DNA of 64,000 bases from Diogma glabrata (lineage: Eukaryota > Arthropoda > Insecta > Diptera > Cylindrotomidae). Numbering within the stretch: the first letter of the stretch is position 1; each line of letters starts with the position of its first letter. The notes below the pieces were generated by a model that searched no databases, had not been told where the DNA came from, and saw nothing but the letters and a program-made list of their open reading frames with translations. Of this stretch, positions 45,593 through 57,129 are shown piece after piece. A program made the position numbers and the translations under genes. The stretch spans positions 1,036,837 through 1,100,836 of the forward strand of contig OY856187.1 of assembly GCA_963693315.1 (NCBI GenBank). The letters run 5' to 3'.

Positions 45593-46003
45593 ACTCACCA
45601 CTGCAGTACAATCAAAGAAAAGAATAATTCCCACAGGAATTGAAGAACGGGTCTTTAGTCTAATTATTTCTTCTTATTTTCTATGTTTTTGGTTTTCTCT
45701 TTTCTTTTCCCCTTAATTCAATTAATTAATTGGTTATCGATTTTTTGATTTATCGATTTGTCAGTAAAGTTACCTCCAATTTATTAAAAACAACATCAAC
45801 ATCGACGGAAAAGGAGGTTGCTTACTGATAAGCACCGAGTCTACTGTTTTTAAACAAATAATTGGTGCGTCTAAATACTAGTTAGTTTAATGTGTTACTA
45901 GGAAAAACAAAAATATATTTACACAAACCATAAAAATTAATTTACTCAAACTCAATAATACAAACATTTTTTCAATACAATTTTAATTTTGTAAAGTTTT
46001 TTT

Positions 46004-46415
46004 TCTATTTTGCGTCTAAAATAAAGTCATTTCGATACCCAACTGCGTATCGAAATGGCCTTCATTACGATACGCAAAGTTTTGTTTTTCAAGATTGGTC
46101 ACATTTGCCATACAAACGTCAGTGAAAATTAAAACGAATAATTATATAAATAAAATTAATAAGAATATCTAAATTACTGTTAAATACTTTAATTATTTAA
46201 AATAATTAGTAATAATAACAAAATTTCAAATTGACTATTTTTTAATAAAATACACATTTTTTAAAATTTCAAGACAAAAAATGCAAAATAGAAAAAATAG
46301 TATAAAATACTCGTTTCATAAGACGTTTTATCGCACTCGCTGCGCGGGTCGTTTTCTAAACAGATTGCGTGCGATAAAATCGTCGATTATGAAACTAGTT
46401 TCTTAATATACTATT
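46004..46415. mobile_element. Insertion in the right arm, with a strong hairpin
   Basis: Absent from the left arm. At 46312-46392, GTTTCATAAGACGTTTTATC pairs with a matching inverted block ending ATTATGAAAC; an internal CGCTGCGCGGG lies in the loop. A second short inverted pair, TTCGATACCC and GTATCGAA, is at 46030-46055. No ORF. Probably a palindromic MITE. Confidence 0.5.
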
Positions 46416-46497
46416 GTGCTAATCAAGAAAGAAAAAAGATTTTTGTTTTTTCCATTGATCCAAAATGTTAATTTACAATATGCAAAATAATTTTGGA

Positions 46498-46590
46498 TTT
46501 TTGAGATCAATTAAACTCAAGTAAGTAAAGAAGTAATTGGAATATTTTCAATTCTAGGGTATGGTTTGAAGTTTCTCAGAAAAAAATAAT
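46498..46590 (-). repeat. Body of the SINE-like family
   Basis: Matches the body of the SINE-like copy at 8195-8320, including TTTCTGAGAAACTTC and TTGAGTTTAATTGATCT on the minus strand, but without a tRNA-like head. Confidence 0.5.
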
Positions 46591-46792
46591 GTTTTCACAG
46601 ATATTTTAATTCTTAAAACTTTTTTATGATTTTAATTTTCCTGTTTTTTAAACTGTCAAGAAACTTTATTTTATGTTATAGTACAGTCAATTAATGTTAT
46701 CATTGTAAATCAAAATTATGTGTTTGTAGAAGATCTTCACCAATTAGCTAATTTTTATAAAATAAAAACGACGTATCTCTTTAACTTTAAGG

Positions 46793-46831
46793 GACTTGAA
46801 AATGGAGCCATAAAAGCTCCGAATCGTAGTC
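46793..46831 (+). ncRNA. Degenerate hammerhead-like motif, right arm
   Basis: Plus-strand counterpart of 44143-44181. Stem II GGAGC/GCTCC is kept; GAAA has become GAAT, which further weakens the core. Confidence 0.25.
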
Positions 46832-46892
46832 GTTTCACCAAATAAAGAAGAAAAGTCTCTCTTTTTTGAAAAAAGTTTAATAAATTATGATA

Positions 46893-47192
46893 GTCAAGTC
46901 ACTTGTGAAGTTTGGTTGCTTCCATTCAGTGTGAAATCAATTTTGTTTGACTAATGTCTTTATTTTCGGGTTGTTTTATGGGAGAGGACTCAACCAACTT
47001 TGTGAATCCTTTGAATTTTTTCAATTCGAAATCCGTTTTGTGTTTATCTGAATAATCGTTGCAGTTTATTACATTAAAACACATTTTTCTCTTATACGTT
47101 GGGATTTGAACTCACAACCTCATCAGTACCAATCAGTTCAAATCTTTTAGTAGACACGCTATCAACTGCACTACAGAGCTGATGGTTTTATA
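46893..47192 (-). repeat. tRNA-derived SINE-like copy
   Basis: The minus-strand head at 47190-47100 has GTAGTGCAGTTGATAGCG (A-box-like) and GTTGTGAGTTCAAATCCC (B-box-like). Head spacing and ATAGCGTGTCTAC match the head at 8325-8405. The sequence downstream contains the TGTGAAATCAATTTTG block shared with 9660 and 59705. A decayed tRNA gene is the alternative. Confidence 0.45.
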
Positions 47193-47199
47193 TACATTT

Positions 47200-48090
47200 T
47201 TAAGTTGTTTAAATTTCAAGTTATTATTTCGTTTTTCAGACACAGTCTAAAATATTCAAAATAGAACTTTATTTTCGTGTTAAATTGCCATTAAATAAAA
47301 TTACGTTTTGTAGTTTATTTTGCTTTTGGAAATTGATTGTTCTGGAAAACTTGATAATTGCAGTTTTTTTTTACATTTTTTAAACGGTGTTTTTCTTAAT
47401 ACTTTGTTCTGAAAATAAAATAGTTATTTCGTTACATATCTAATAATTAATGTTTTCCTTGCGTCAAATCGTTGAAAACGTTTATTCGATGTACTCAAAA
47501 GCTAAATAATTGTATATAATATATAACTAAAACTTCAACTGTTTGCTCTTGACCTCAAAAAACTCTTTAAAACTGTTGTTTTGAGTTTAATGATTACCCA
47601 TGTTGTTGTGAAATTTGAAATTTGATTTCATCTGATTGACTCAAAAGTAAGGTTAATTTCATTTGTGACAGACATGACATCAGAGATACAATGGAGCACA
47701 TTTCGTCGCTTTAATAATGAAACAACGTATGCTATTTATACGTTGTTTTTATATAATAGGTGCGCTGCATTCCCCATAAGGGTATCTTTGAATTGGTGTT
47801 TTTACATTTTCGAATTATTTTATGACTGGGGGTAAAAATTAATAAATTATAAAATAACGTCCATGCAAATGCATGCGCACATCAAACTTTAAACTCAAAT
47901 ATCTCGAAACTATACTTTTGCGTATACGCCATTTCATTATTAAAGCGACGATTTCATATAGAAAATATTATTTGGACATGTGTATACTGTTGTATTCTCT
48001 TTCGTTCCCCTTATTTGTATTAAAAATAGATATAAATGAAACCAAAGAAAGTACCAAGCTTTAGACCTTTAATTGCTTATTATTTTATTT
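47200..48090. other. No gene recognised
   Basis: AT-rich sequence. 47985-48012 (GTATTCTCTTTCGTTC) has an inverted partner at 48800-48830 (GAACGAAAGAGAATAC), a possible pair of element ends. A 63-codon frame over the first part has no domain. Confidence 0.4.
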
Positions 48091-48094
48091 CTTT

Positions 48095-48135
48095 TGCATA
48101 TATTTCGAGGTTTTTGTGACCTCCTCTTCAGTGCA
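48095..48135 (-). ncRNA. Solitary hammerhead-like ribozyme motif
   Basis: Minus strand: TGCA, CTGAAGA, one extra G, perfect 5-bp stem GAGGT/ACCTC with loop CACAAAA, GAAA, TATA, then TGCA closing stem I. The cleavage triplet would be AUA, allowed by the NUH rule. The layout is the same as in the 3-7.5 kb Penelope copies, including one extra base before stem II. No Penelope ORF is visible around it, so it may mark an old pseudo-LTR fragment. Confidence 0.5.
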
Positions 48136-48139
48136 CTAT

Positions 48140-50330
48140 TACAGGATGTGAGAATGAAAGATAAAAATTATACAAAAATGTTAAAATTAAAGTAATATGA
48201 ACTTACATAGATATTAAGCAAAATTTCAATTTTTTAGCATTTTAGTTTTTCTACATAAATCAACTCCATTAAGTTTCGTTTTTTTCCGATAAAAATATAT
48301 AAAATTGTATGCAAACAAACATTTAAATAAATTATATTATATGAACACAAAAAATTATTAAAAATTTTACGGACAAATAAATTAAATTAAAAATGTTTTC
48401 TCATTTACTAAAAATTATCTAAAGTACATATCAAAATATTTTATTTTAATTGGTCAATGAACTAAATAAAATTGCAAAAGAAGACCTTATTAATCCCCCC
48501 GTTTTTTCTTGTCTGAACATAACGAATCCGTTATCAGCTGTTCTTATATATATATGTATATGTTCCTATCATTGTTATTTGTTTTATGTCAAAATATATT
48601 ATTATGACTAAACAAACTGGTACGTTAGTTTGATTTTCAGAGGTTTTGTTTTTTCTTTATTGTTGATGGTTTTGTTATTCTAATTAATTTAACTGCAATT
48701 TTTGGTTATTGTTTCTTCTGTTTCTTCTGTTTTAAGTGATTTAAGATATGAGTGAAGGCAGGATTTAGTATCTCAAAATCCGACTAACGATCCGACGAAC
48801 GAAAGAGAATACAAGACAGTATACATATATACATTATAGACCAGTTTTATGGTACATATTTTACAAATTTATATCATAAACAACACACACATTATTTGGA
48901 CATTTTTTTTTTGCAAAAGTGTCTATGTCTAAGCTATTACTTACTAAAGTTTCCAAATTTTAAATTGTAAACTTTTTGAATAAAAAATTTAAAACTCACT
49001 GTAACAGACATGACGGAGAATGGACAAATATTTTTGTGGCCTTTACATAACTTCAAAACTCCCTGAATTTTCTGAATATTTGTTTATGAGATTTTTTTAT
49101 GGGATTAGTAAGGGTTTCATCTATTGCCTTGCCATGTATTTTTATATAAGAATTGAAAAGTAATTTTTTGTATGTAATTTTTTTATCGTGTGACAGACAA
49201 TTTGTGACGGACATGACAGCTCCGAATATTCTATTCAAAAATCGAATAAAAACAAACTAAATGATAATAAATCTTCAAGATCTCATTATATATCAATCAT
49301 TTATTGAAATTTAAACATATATACATGATTTATAATTTATAATAACCACGTGAATTTAACGATGTAGGTACAAAGTCAATATGCTGAACAATATTATCTC
49401 ATATCTGTAGTGTACAATACAGCATCATTTTCATTTTCGAATTTGTGCAGTCCTTGAGTTGATGTAGGAACTAAGCATTTTCACCTTCATAGACTCCTTT
49501 TACCCATTGCTCAATGCTAGCTCTTCCAACACTTGATGTGAAAATATTAAAAAAAACACATTTTTTAGAAATATGAACCTTTGTCAATAAGCTAAAATTA
49601 ATTGATAATTATAATAATTTTAAAATTAATCCATAGGTTGACATTTACGTGAAATTAGCCTATATTCAGCAAGCAAAAATACATCACATAATGTTTTCTA
49701 TTAAATAATCTAATGAATTTTACTAGTGTAGCATCGAAAAACTCTCACGTTGAGGTAGTTGACTTGCAGCCGCTATATTGGTCAACCATTATGATTTTTT
49801 GTAATTTAATGTCGAAAAGTAGGCGAATTTTAGAATGAAAATGTAGCATTTTTAATTTTATTTAAACACATTAAACATTTTAATATTATAATATATTTAA
49901 ACAGTAGTACTAATATTTTCATTTAAACACTACATAGTACTACAATATTTTTAAGCATTAGTTCTATTTTTTTTTAGAATTTCTCAACACAATATTAGGA
50001 TTTTTCTAATCCACAAACTGAGTAAACTTATGAATATGAAAGCACATATTTGGTTATAATTCTTAATATGATTTATTTTCAGAGTAATTAGAAATACAGT
50101 TTGTGTTCGAGAATAAAAAATGGGCATATAGTTAAAACAGTTATTCAAATGCGATATATATAGCTGTTATAACTGCGCTATTATAAATTTGCTGCGTGTT
50201 TTCTTAATAGCTTGTATTTCTCGCTATCCTAATGCGTTCATCACTAGCTTGTATTTCTCGCTATTGACTTTTTCAGTGTTGCTAACTTGTTTTAAATTTA
50301 AGAAGTTATTAACTTCTTTTATTCATATGA
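48140..50330. other. No gene recognised
   Basis: AT-rich. The phrase GACAGACATGACA or a variant recurs near 47668, 49003 and 49192-49216, suggesting an old repeat. No ORF with a domain and no RNA gene. Confidence 0.4.
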
Positions 50331-50338
50331 TGCTATAA
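50331..50338 (+). repeat. 8-bp target duplication of the hAT element, left
   Basis: TGCTATAA, repeated exactly at 52257-52264. An 8-bp duplication is the hallmark of hAT transposons, and the central TA fits their target preference. Confidence 0.85.
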
Positions 50339-52256
50339 CAGAGGTGGCCAAGCTTTACTACACGTGGAGCCGCAGTACAATAATCTCTCGTTACGAGAGC
50401 CAACATATAAAATAGAAAATTTCAAAAGTATCAGTTGTTTGGAAATATTTATTTTATTGATAAAACAAATATATACTTATGGTTATAAATACATACAAAT
50501 ACATATTTAAATTTTGTTACATGACATGCTTGCTGGTAGATGGCATGCTTGTTCGTAACTTGGCCGTGAATTTTCTGAAATCTGGTTCATAGTTAGTTAG
50601 CGCAGTACAAATTAATTCCGTTAAATGCTCATTTGTAAGTTGTGAACGTTGGTTAGATTTTATAAACTTCATTGTTGGAAAAAGTGATTCACAACAATAT
50701 GTTGTACCGAATATGGACAGTAATCTGGCAGCAGCTTTTTTCAAATTGAGGTACTTTGATTGAGACACTAGTTTCCAAAACTCATTTGATTTCATCTTGA
50801 AAACTCATCTGATCATTGATCTTCCTGTAGCTCTAGTAATTCCATTTCTCGTGAGGCATTGCCAAATTCAAAATATAACAAGGAATCGATAAGCCCTCGT
50901 TTAATAATGTCAATCTCGAATAGATTTACAAGTAAATTAAGAGAAATATTCAGGTCATTAAATCGCAAGTGAAAGACTTTTAATAATTCTGCTAATTTAC
51001 TGTCGTATTCACTCAGTTTGTTATCATAACTTTTAGAGAGTCTGTTCTTCAGACGAGGAAAGTGGTTGAACCCTTTTGTTGTTAAATCTCGTTGAAAAAG
51101 TTGAATTTTTTTAATAAAACTCAGAATCGTTTGAATAAGATCAGTAATAACTTTATCTTTTCCTTGAAATGCTAGGTTGAGATTGCAGATGCTCCATTAT
51201 ATCAGTCAAAAACATACAGTCATTAATCCATTCATGATCCTTTAATTCCAGATAGTGTTTTCTTTTTCTTTGAGGAAATTTCTGATAGGTTCCATTAAAT
51301 CAACAAATCGGCTTAGAACATTATAACCATCGCACAAGGCAGTAAAATGTTATATCTTAAGGATGATCTTCAAGGTCCAGTGATTCGATAAAGTTCTTGA
51401 ATTGGCGATGGGTTTTTGAATTCGTGCGAATATAGTTCACAATTTGTAGCACAGTTTTTATTACGTTTTCGCATTTAAAAATATTTTGCATCTAAATGTT
51501 CACGACGAACAATGCAATGAAGTGGCAAAAATTCGGGTTTTCTTGGATCATTTTTAATAGACCAATAAGGCCTACATTTTTTTTAACATTGCAGGTGCTT
51601 CGTCAGTTGCTACACTTACCAAATTATTCAGTGGAATACCTGTATCTAAGAATATATTATCAAGGGCACTCTTAATATCAATACCACGAGTAGTATTTTT
51701 AAGTGCTACCAAATCCAATAGTTCTTCCTTTACGATTAAAGATTCGGAAACGTATCGGATAAATACAGCTAACTGTGGGGTGTCTTGTGTATCGATTGAT
51801 TTGTCAAGGGTTAAGCTGAAAGCTATACTATTTTTTACATATACTTGTAACCGCTGTAAATATCTTTACTTATTTCCGTAATACGTAGCTCAGTAGTATG
51901 ACGTGATACTGGAACATTGCTAATTAATCTGTGCAATTTAATATTGAAAGGATCCAGCATTTTAAAGGATCAATCATAGAAAAACAAACGAATCCAAAAG
52001 GAAAGACTTTTGATTTTGAGAAAGATTTTTGTGCATTAATTTGAGACAAATACGAAGTAAAGTAGTATCAAACTAAAACAAAGCCGCAAAAAACTCCAAC
52101 TCCATTATATTAAACAGCATTATAAATTATGTGTATTACTTCTAATTTTGTTACAGTTTTTATGAATTATTTAATTTTTTTATTTCTTTTCGAGAGCCGC
52201 ATTTATTCTTTCTAAGAGCCGCATGCGGCTCGCGAGCCGCGGTTTGGCCATGTGTG
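50339..52256 (-). mobile_element. hAT DNA transposon
   Basis: Starts CAGAGGTGGCCAAGC and ends GCGGTTTGGCCATGTGTG, imperfect terminal inverted repeats with a GAGCCGC-rich subterminal zone on both sides (50370 and 52195-52245). Flanked by 8-bp TGCTATAA duplications. It carries a decayed transposase on the minus strand. At 1918 bp it is near full length for a hAT element with a short transposase. Confidence 0.88.
50517..51960 (-). pseudogene. hAT transposase (GTF2IRD2-like), decayed
   Basis: The C-terminal 92 codons (50795-50517) are open and carry the hAT dimerisation domain: FWKLVSQSKYLNLKKAAARL, FGTTYCCESLF, and the SQLTNEHLTELI block. Upstream the frame is broken many times, but pieces are recognisable near 51600-51530 (GLIGLLKMIQENPNF) and 51770-51830. 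The transposase would cut and paste the element. From memory the C-terminus resembles GTF2IRD2-type domesticated and mobile hAT proteins. Confidence 0.8.
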
Positions 52257-52349
52257 TGCTATAATGTTGATAAAGCAACAATAGTTATACTCGTGTATAC
52301 TAATTTTAAATAGAAATCCTTCAAAAACGGTAGTATAGTAAACTTCTTA

Positions 52350-52595
52350 GGGCCGGTTTCACCATCCTCAGTTAAAGTTACAGTTAGCTAACCGGCACTT
52401 AAATTTAACTGAGAGAAAATTGAATGATAAAAATATTTTGCATGCAATTTTCGTTTTTTTTTCTCTCAGTTAGCTTAAATTTAATATATCTGTCACTTAA
52501 CTGAGGAAATTCGGTTTCACAAGTGTCGGTTAGTTTAACATGCCAGTTAAATCCTTAATTAACTTAACTTTAACAATTTGTCTCAGTTAAAATTT
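52350..52595. repeat. MITE-like fragment with GGCCGGTTTCACC terminus
   Basis: Begins GGGCCGGTTTCACCATCC and has several AACTGAG/CTCAGTTAA inverted motifs. A second TTCGGTTTCACAAG occurs at 52511 in direct orientation. Such GGTTTCACC ends with TTAACT-rich interiors are common in insect MITEs. The right terminus is not clear. Confidence 0.5.
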
Positions 52596-52734
52596 AACAT
52601 ATGTATGTAAAAATGAAATGTATGTATGTAAAAATGAAAAAAAAAATTGGAAAAATACAAATGAAAATAAAAAATAAAAAATATCCATTTTAAAATAGTT
52701 TTTTCGTTTGCTTTTTTTTGTTTAATAGTTATTT

Positions 52735-52830
52735 ATTTATCTAGAACGAAAAGTTGTTTACGGCCGAGGCGTCTAGCGGAGGCCGAAAGACTAGTGAGTA
52801 CCTTTAAAAACACTTTTCGTTTGAGGTAAA
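52735..52830. repeat. Short inverted repeat around a GC-rich core
   Basis: AACGAAAAGTTGTTTA at 52745 and TAAAAACACTTTTCGTTT at 52804 are inverted partners around a core with GGCCGAGGCG and GGAGGCCGAAAG. It is too short to classify. Confidence 0.4.
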
Positions 52831-52898
52831 CATAAAATTTTATTTCATACTGGAAATTTATTAAAATAAAAAGAAACGAGTCTTAAATTTTGCTCAAT

Positions 52899-52966
52899 AA
52901 GTTGAACTTTAACGTCCTAGGACTTTATAAAATTTTATAAAGTCCTAGGACGTTAAAGTTCAACTT
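52899..52966. repeat. Perfect 68-bp palindrome without spacer
   Basis: The left half ends GTCCTAGGACTTTATAAAA and the right half is its exact inverse; symmetry centre is between 52932 and 52933. I checked each pair. No ORF. Perfect spacerless palindromes are unstable, so this should be young or an assembly artefact. Confidence 0.9.
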
Positions 52967-53689
52967 TTTGTACCATAAATAATCCGAAAAATGTCGTTTT
53001 AGATATGTATCAGTATGAAATAAAAGTAGATTATATAAATAAAATAAAACTATTCTTTAATTTTTATTTGTAAAAAACAATTTATTGGAATGCAGATTGT
53101 GCAATTAATGGCAGTAAAATAAGATGAGTTTTTTGATTACTTAACTCAACCTCATAGTTTTGGAATAATATCTTTGGAATCTTTTCGATGAGTTTGACGG
53201 TGTTGCCTTTAAGACTTGATTTTCTGGAAAGTTAGTAGTTTGAAGTATGTTTACTTTCATTAGTATAAAACCATATAAACATTCGCACAAATATGTTAGT
53301 TTTACCAAACGATATTATGTTCTTTTCTTTTATTATATTTAGAAATAATGCTGTTAGTCCAATGAACAGACTTTATAAAAAAATTAGAGTGGCAAAAAAT
53401 TTGTTTTTTTTCAGACCACTAAAATTAAACGGTTTAGAAACACTGCTCTAAACTATATCATTCGAACTTCAATGGTTAAATTTTTTTTTAATAAAATTAT
53501 TCAAACAAATGTTAGAACGTTAGAATTTTAGTCGTACCTACTTACAATGAGCAATTTAATTTCAAAGTTAGTTCGGATTGGGAAATTTCATTCATTTTTC
53601 ATGCATATTGGGGTGCCGCCTATGCTCAAACTATTCACTTTGAAAAAATTCTAAAATAAGGAGTATTTTTTATTTTGTCCATACTACTT

Positions 53690-56600
53690 ATATGAGTAAT
53701 TCTTTTATAAACCGAACAGTTTTGGACAAAATCTGACCGACCCATTTTTAATTTGGCTGAAATTTTTTTATCCAAAAAAAAGATATACGTGGTCGAGGAT
53801 TTTTTTTTTTGGAAAATAGAGCTGTTCTAAATTTCGAGAATTTCGTGATTTTTGGCTTGAAGACTTTTTTTCAAAAATTCATAACTTCGGTTTATAGAAG
53901 ATAGAAGCTTTTTATTTTTATTATTTGAAAGTTAAAAAATGGAATTTTTTTAAATAAATATTTTCAACTAAAGTTATTAACAAATTCCTATTATTATAAA
54001 CAAATAAAATGTTGAAATTAAATTTTAACCATTGTCACACCCAAAAAAATTAGTTTTTAATATAATCATCGTATTCAACGTTAAATTTCCTATAAAAACA
54101 GTATTTTTTTAAAATGGAGAAATGATATTTACTGTTAGAAATAAATTAATTTATCGAGCGCGGGACGACGAAAAATTCCATATATGGGTCATTCTTTTAC
54201 AAATCGAACAGATTAGGACTAAATGTGACTAAGGCATTTTTGATTCGGCTGAAAGTTTTTATATAACCCGTAAAACAAAAATAAACGATAAACATAACGA
54301 TATACCTGTTTGATGATTTTTGCTTTTTTTTAGGTGATATAGCAGTTCTAAATTTCGAGAATTTTGTGATTTTTGGCTTGAAGACTTGTTTTTAAAGATT
54401 CATAACTTCGGTTCTGGTAGAGATAGACACTTTTTGTTTGTTTACTTTAAAAAATAGAGATGCAATTTTAAAAAAAACTGTTATTAATAAAAATTATTAA
54501 CAAATGCCTATTGTTATAAACAAATAAAATTTTAAAATCAGTTTTTAGTCATTATCTAAAATAAATAAAGCGTGCTTAGTGTAATCATCGTATTCTACAT
54601 TTAATTTTCAATAAGAAACGTATATTTAATTAATGAAGAAATGAGTTTTACTGTTACAAATAAGTAAATTTTTCCAGCGCCGGACGACAAAAATTTATAA
54701 AACTTTTTATCGTCTCGCGCTCGATAAATTAGTTTATTTCTAACAGTAAAACTCATTTCTCCATTAATTAAATAAACGTTTCTTATTGAAAATTGAACGT
54801 AGAATACGATGGTCATACTAAACACTCTTTATTTTTGTTAGATAATGACTAAAAATTGATTTTAACATTTTATTTGTTTATAACAATAGGATTTTGTTAA
54901 TAATTTTTATAAATAACGGTTTTTTTTTAATTGCATCTCTATTCTTTAAAATAAACAAACAAGAAGTGTCTATCTCTACCAGAACCGAAGTTATGAATCT
55001 TTGAAAACAAGTCTTCTAGCCAAAAATCACAAAATTCTCTCAATTTCCCTTAAAAAAAAAAATCTCAAACCCGTATATCGTTATGTTTATATAAAACCCG
55101 TAAAATTTTTTTCGGCTAAATCAAAAATGTCTTAGTCACATTTAGTCCTAATCCCGAAATATACCAAACATATAAAAGAATTACCCATATATGAAATTTT
55201 TTGTCGTCCCGCGCTCGATAAATTAATTTATTTCTAACAGTAAATATCATTTCTCCATTAATAGTCCAGTAACATTGTCGCCTGAGAGTATGGGGTAGTA
55301 TGCGTCAAATCCGGTAGTTCTGATTTTTTGCAGACTAGTTTATGATGTTGGCCTAATGAATAATCCAAGTTTGTGACCTCGAGCGCCGAACGCAACTTTG
55401 TCAAAAATCGAAAAAACCGCGAAAAAATCGTTATTTTTTCAAATTTTGGCGATTATAACCCTAAAGGACTAGTTTTTTCTTTATACTTTCTTAGGACGAT
55501 TTTAAAGTAGACTAAATTTGCTACAATATGATACTAGAATTGTATCTGTAGACCCAATAGCTTCCGAGATTAAGCCTCAAAATCGAAAAAATCGTTATTT
55601 TTTCAAATTTTGGCGATTACGGCCCTAACTACCTAGTCCCTAGAATTGTCTCTGTAGACCCAATAGTTTCCAAGATTGAGCCTTTCAAAGTTTATCATTT
55701 TTTTTAACTTCGCAATATTTTGCAATATTTTAGACATTATTTTAGTCACTCGACAATTCATTCAGAACGACAGAATTGCAAAAAATTGCGAATTTCGAAA
55801 AAAATGATAAACTTTGAACTGCTACAAAATTATTCGCAATTCACAAATAATAAAAATGTCCGTTTTCATTCACAAATGGTTGCATGTTTATGTTTATTTG
55901 TCAAAAATAAATTACAAACTTGTAACAGTTATTCGCCTCCTAAGATAAAATTATGTTTCATTTTGTTAGAAGAAAAATTGACAACAAAGAATTTTCATAA
56001 CGACAAAGCAAAATTATCGACGACAAGAAGAATTGCCGACAGTTAAAGCAAAGCCTACTGTTTAAATATCATAGTTTGTATGAATGAAAAATAAAATTTC
56101 TGACAGCAAAAAAAAATTATCTGCTAAATACAACTCGTCACCAAATTATTAGTCGATTATTTTTCAACATTACCACTCATGCCATTTGAGGTTAAAAATT
56201 TCCCTCGTGCGCTACGCGCACTTGTGACCTCAAATGACATTCGTAATAATGAATATGAATTCTATTATTTGACGACTCGTGATATTATATATGAAAATTT
56301 AAAAAAATTTTCTTTTAATCCATTTGGCTGAGAAAAAGGTGTAAATAAAAAACAAATAAACTCAACAATTCATAATTACCAGCCGACATAATGAGCCTTA
56401 AACAAAAAAATTTTTTTATAGGAAATTGAACGTTGATGATTATATTAAAAACTTATTTCATGGGTGGGGCAATGGTTAAAATTTAATTTCAACATTTTAT
56501 TTGTTTATAACAATTGAAATTTGTTAATTTACTTGAAAATATTTATTTTTAAAAAATTCCATCTTTTAACTTTCAAATAAAAAAAGAAAAACCTTCTATC

Positions 56601-56810
56601 TTCTATAAAACCGAAGTTATGAATTTCTGAAAATAAGTCTTCAAGGCAAAAATCACGAAATTCTCGAAATATGAACAGCTTCTATTTTCCAAAAAAAAAA
56701 TTCCTCGATCATGTATATCTTTTTTTTCGATAGAAAACCCCTAAAACAATTTCAGCCAAATCAAAAATGGGTCGGTCAGAAAGGTGTTCGGTTTATAAAA
56801 GAATTACCCA
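53690..56810. mobile_element. Palindromic element, outer, interrupted by a related one
   Basis: Outer arms 53690-54110 and 56395-56810 are inverted copies, for example TCTTTTATAAACCGAACAG against its inverse near 56785. Between them lie the inner palindrome (54113-55259) and about 1.1 kb of spacer with no convincing gene. Within the spacer, ATCGTTATTTTTTCAAATTT occurs twice (55428 and 55590), and a hairpin with TTGAGGT/ACCTCAA lies at 56185-56250. Confidence 0.7.
54113..55259. mobile_element. Palindromic element, inner, arms about 570 bp
   Basis: Nearly symmetric about 54686. The ends read ATGGAGAAATGATATTTAC and its inverse. The interior arm sequence (TTTTTGGCTTGAAGACTT, TTCATAACTTCGGTT) is related to the outer arms, so one family member inserted into another. 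No coding potential; a foldback-type non-autonomous transposon is likely. Confidence 0.75.
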
Positions 56811-57129
56811 TATGCCAAGTTTCAGGAAAATAAAAAATGGTCAAGTTTTCCTACACACATATTCATCATCATTCTTAAGCGCACCCTATTCTTATTATCA
56901 ATATAGAAAATTATCAAACAAAATACAAAGAATCTTTTTAATCATTAATTTAAAATTCTCTTTAAAATAAGAAAATCACAAATCATATTTTTTATATCAA
57001 AATCTTAAATCATCTGTTTTTCCATTTTTGTAATTACTTTTCCAAAATAAATTACCTGAAATATAAATTGTGCAAAAAATATTGACGATCAAACATACAT
57101 ATTATATGGTCAAAGAAAATAAACAAAAA

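Larger units (their letters stand above)
44082..46892. mobile_element. Second Penelope-like family: GIY-YIG remnant between inverted arms
   Basis: The left arm (44082-44980) and right arm (45878-46892) are inverted copies, each broken by a later insertion (44345-44733 and 46004-46415). Between them lies a plus-strand fragment of a Penelope-like protein. Inverted pseudo-LTR copies around a Penelope body fit the family. The RT is absent. Both arms carry a degenerate hammerhead-like motif in the orientation pointing outward from the centre. Confidence 0.65.

Noticed and set aside
47873..48064. 63-codon frame near the solitary ribozyme-like motif
   Set aside because: No domain, and it overlaps a segment with inverted repeat ends; not supported as a gene.
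55720..56046. 108-codon frame in the spacer of the palindromic element
   Set aside because: No recognisable domain, Lys/Asn-rich as expected for AT-rich sequence, and no homologous second copy in the window.
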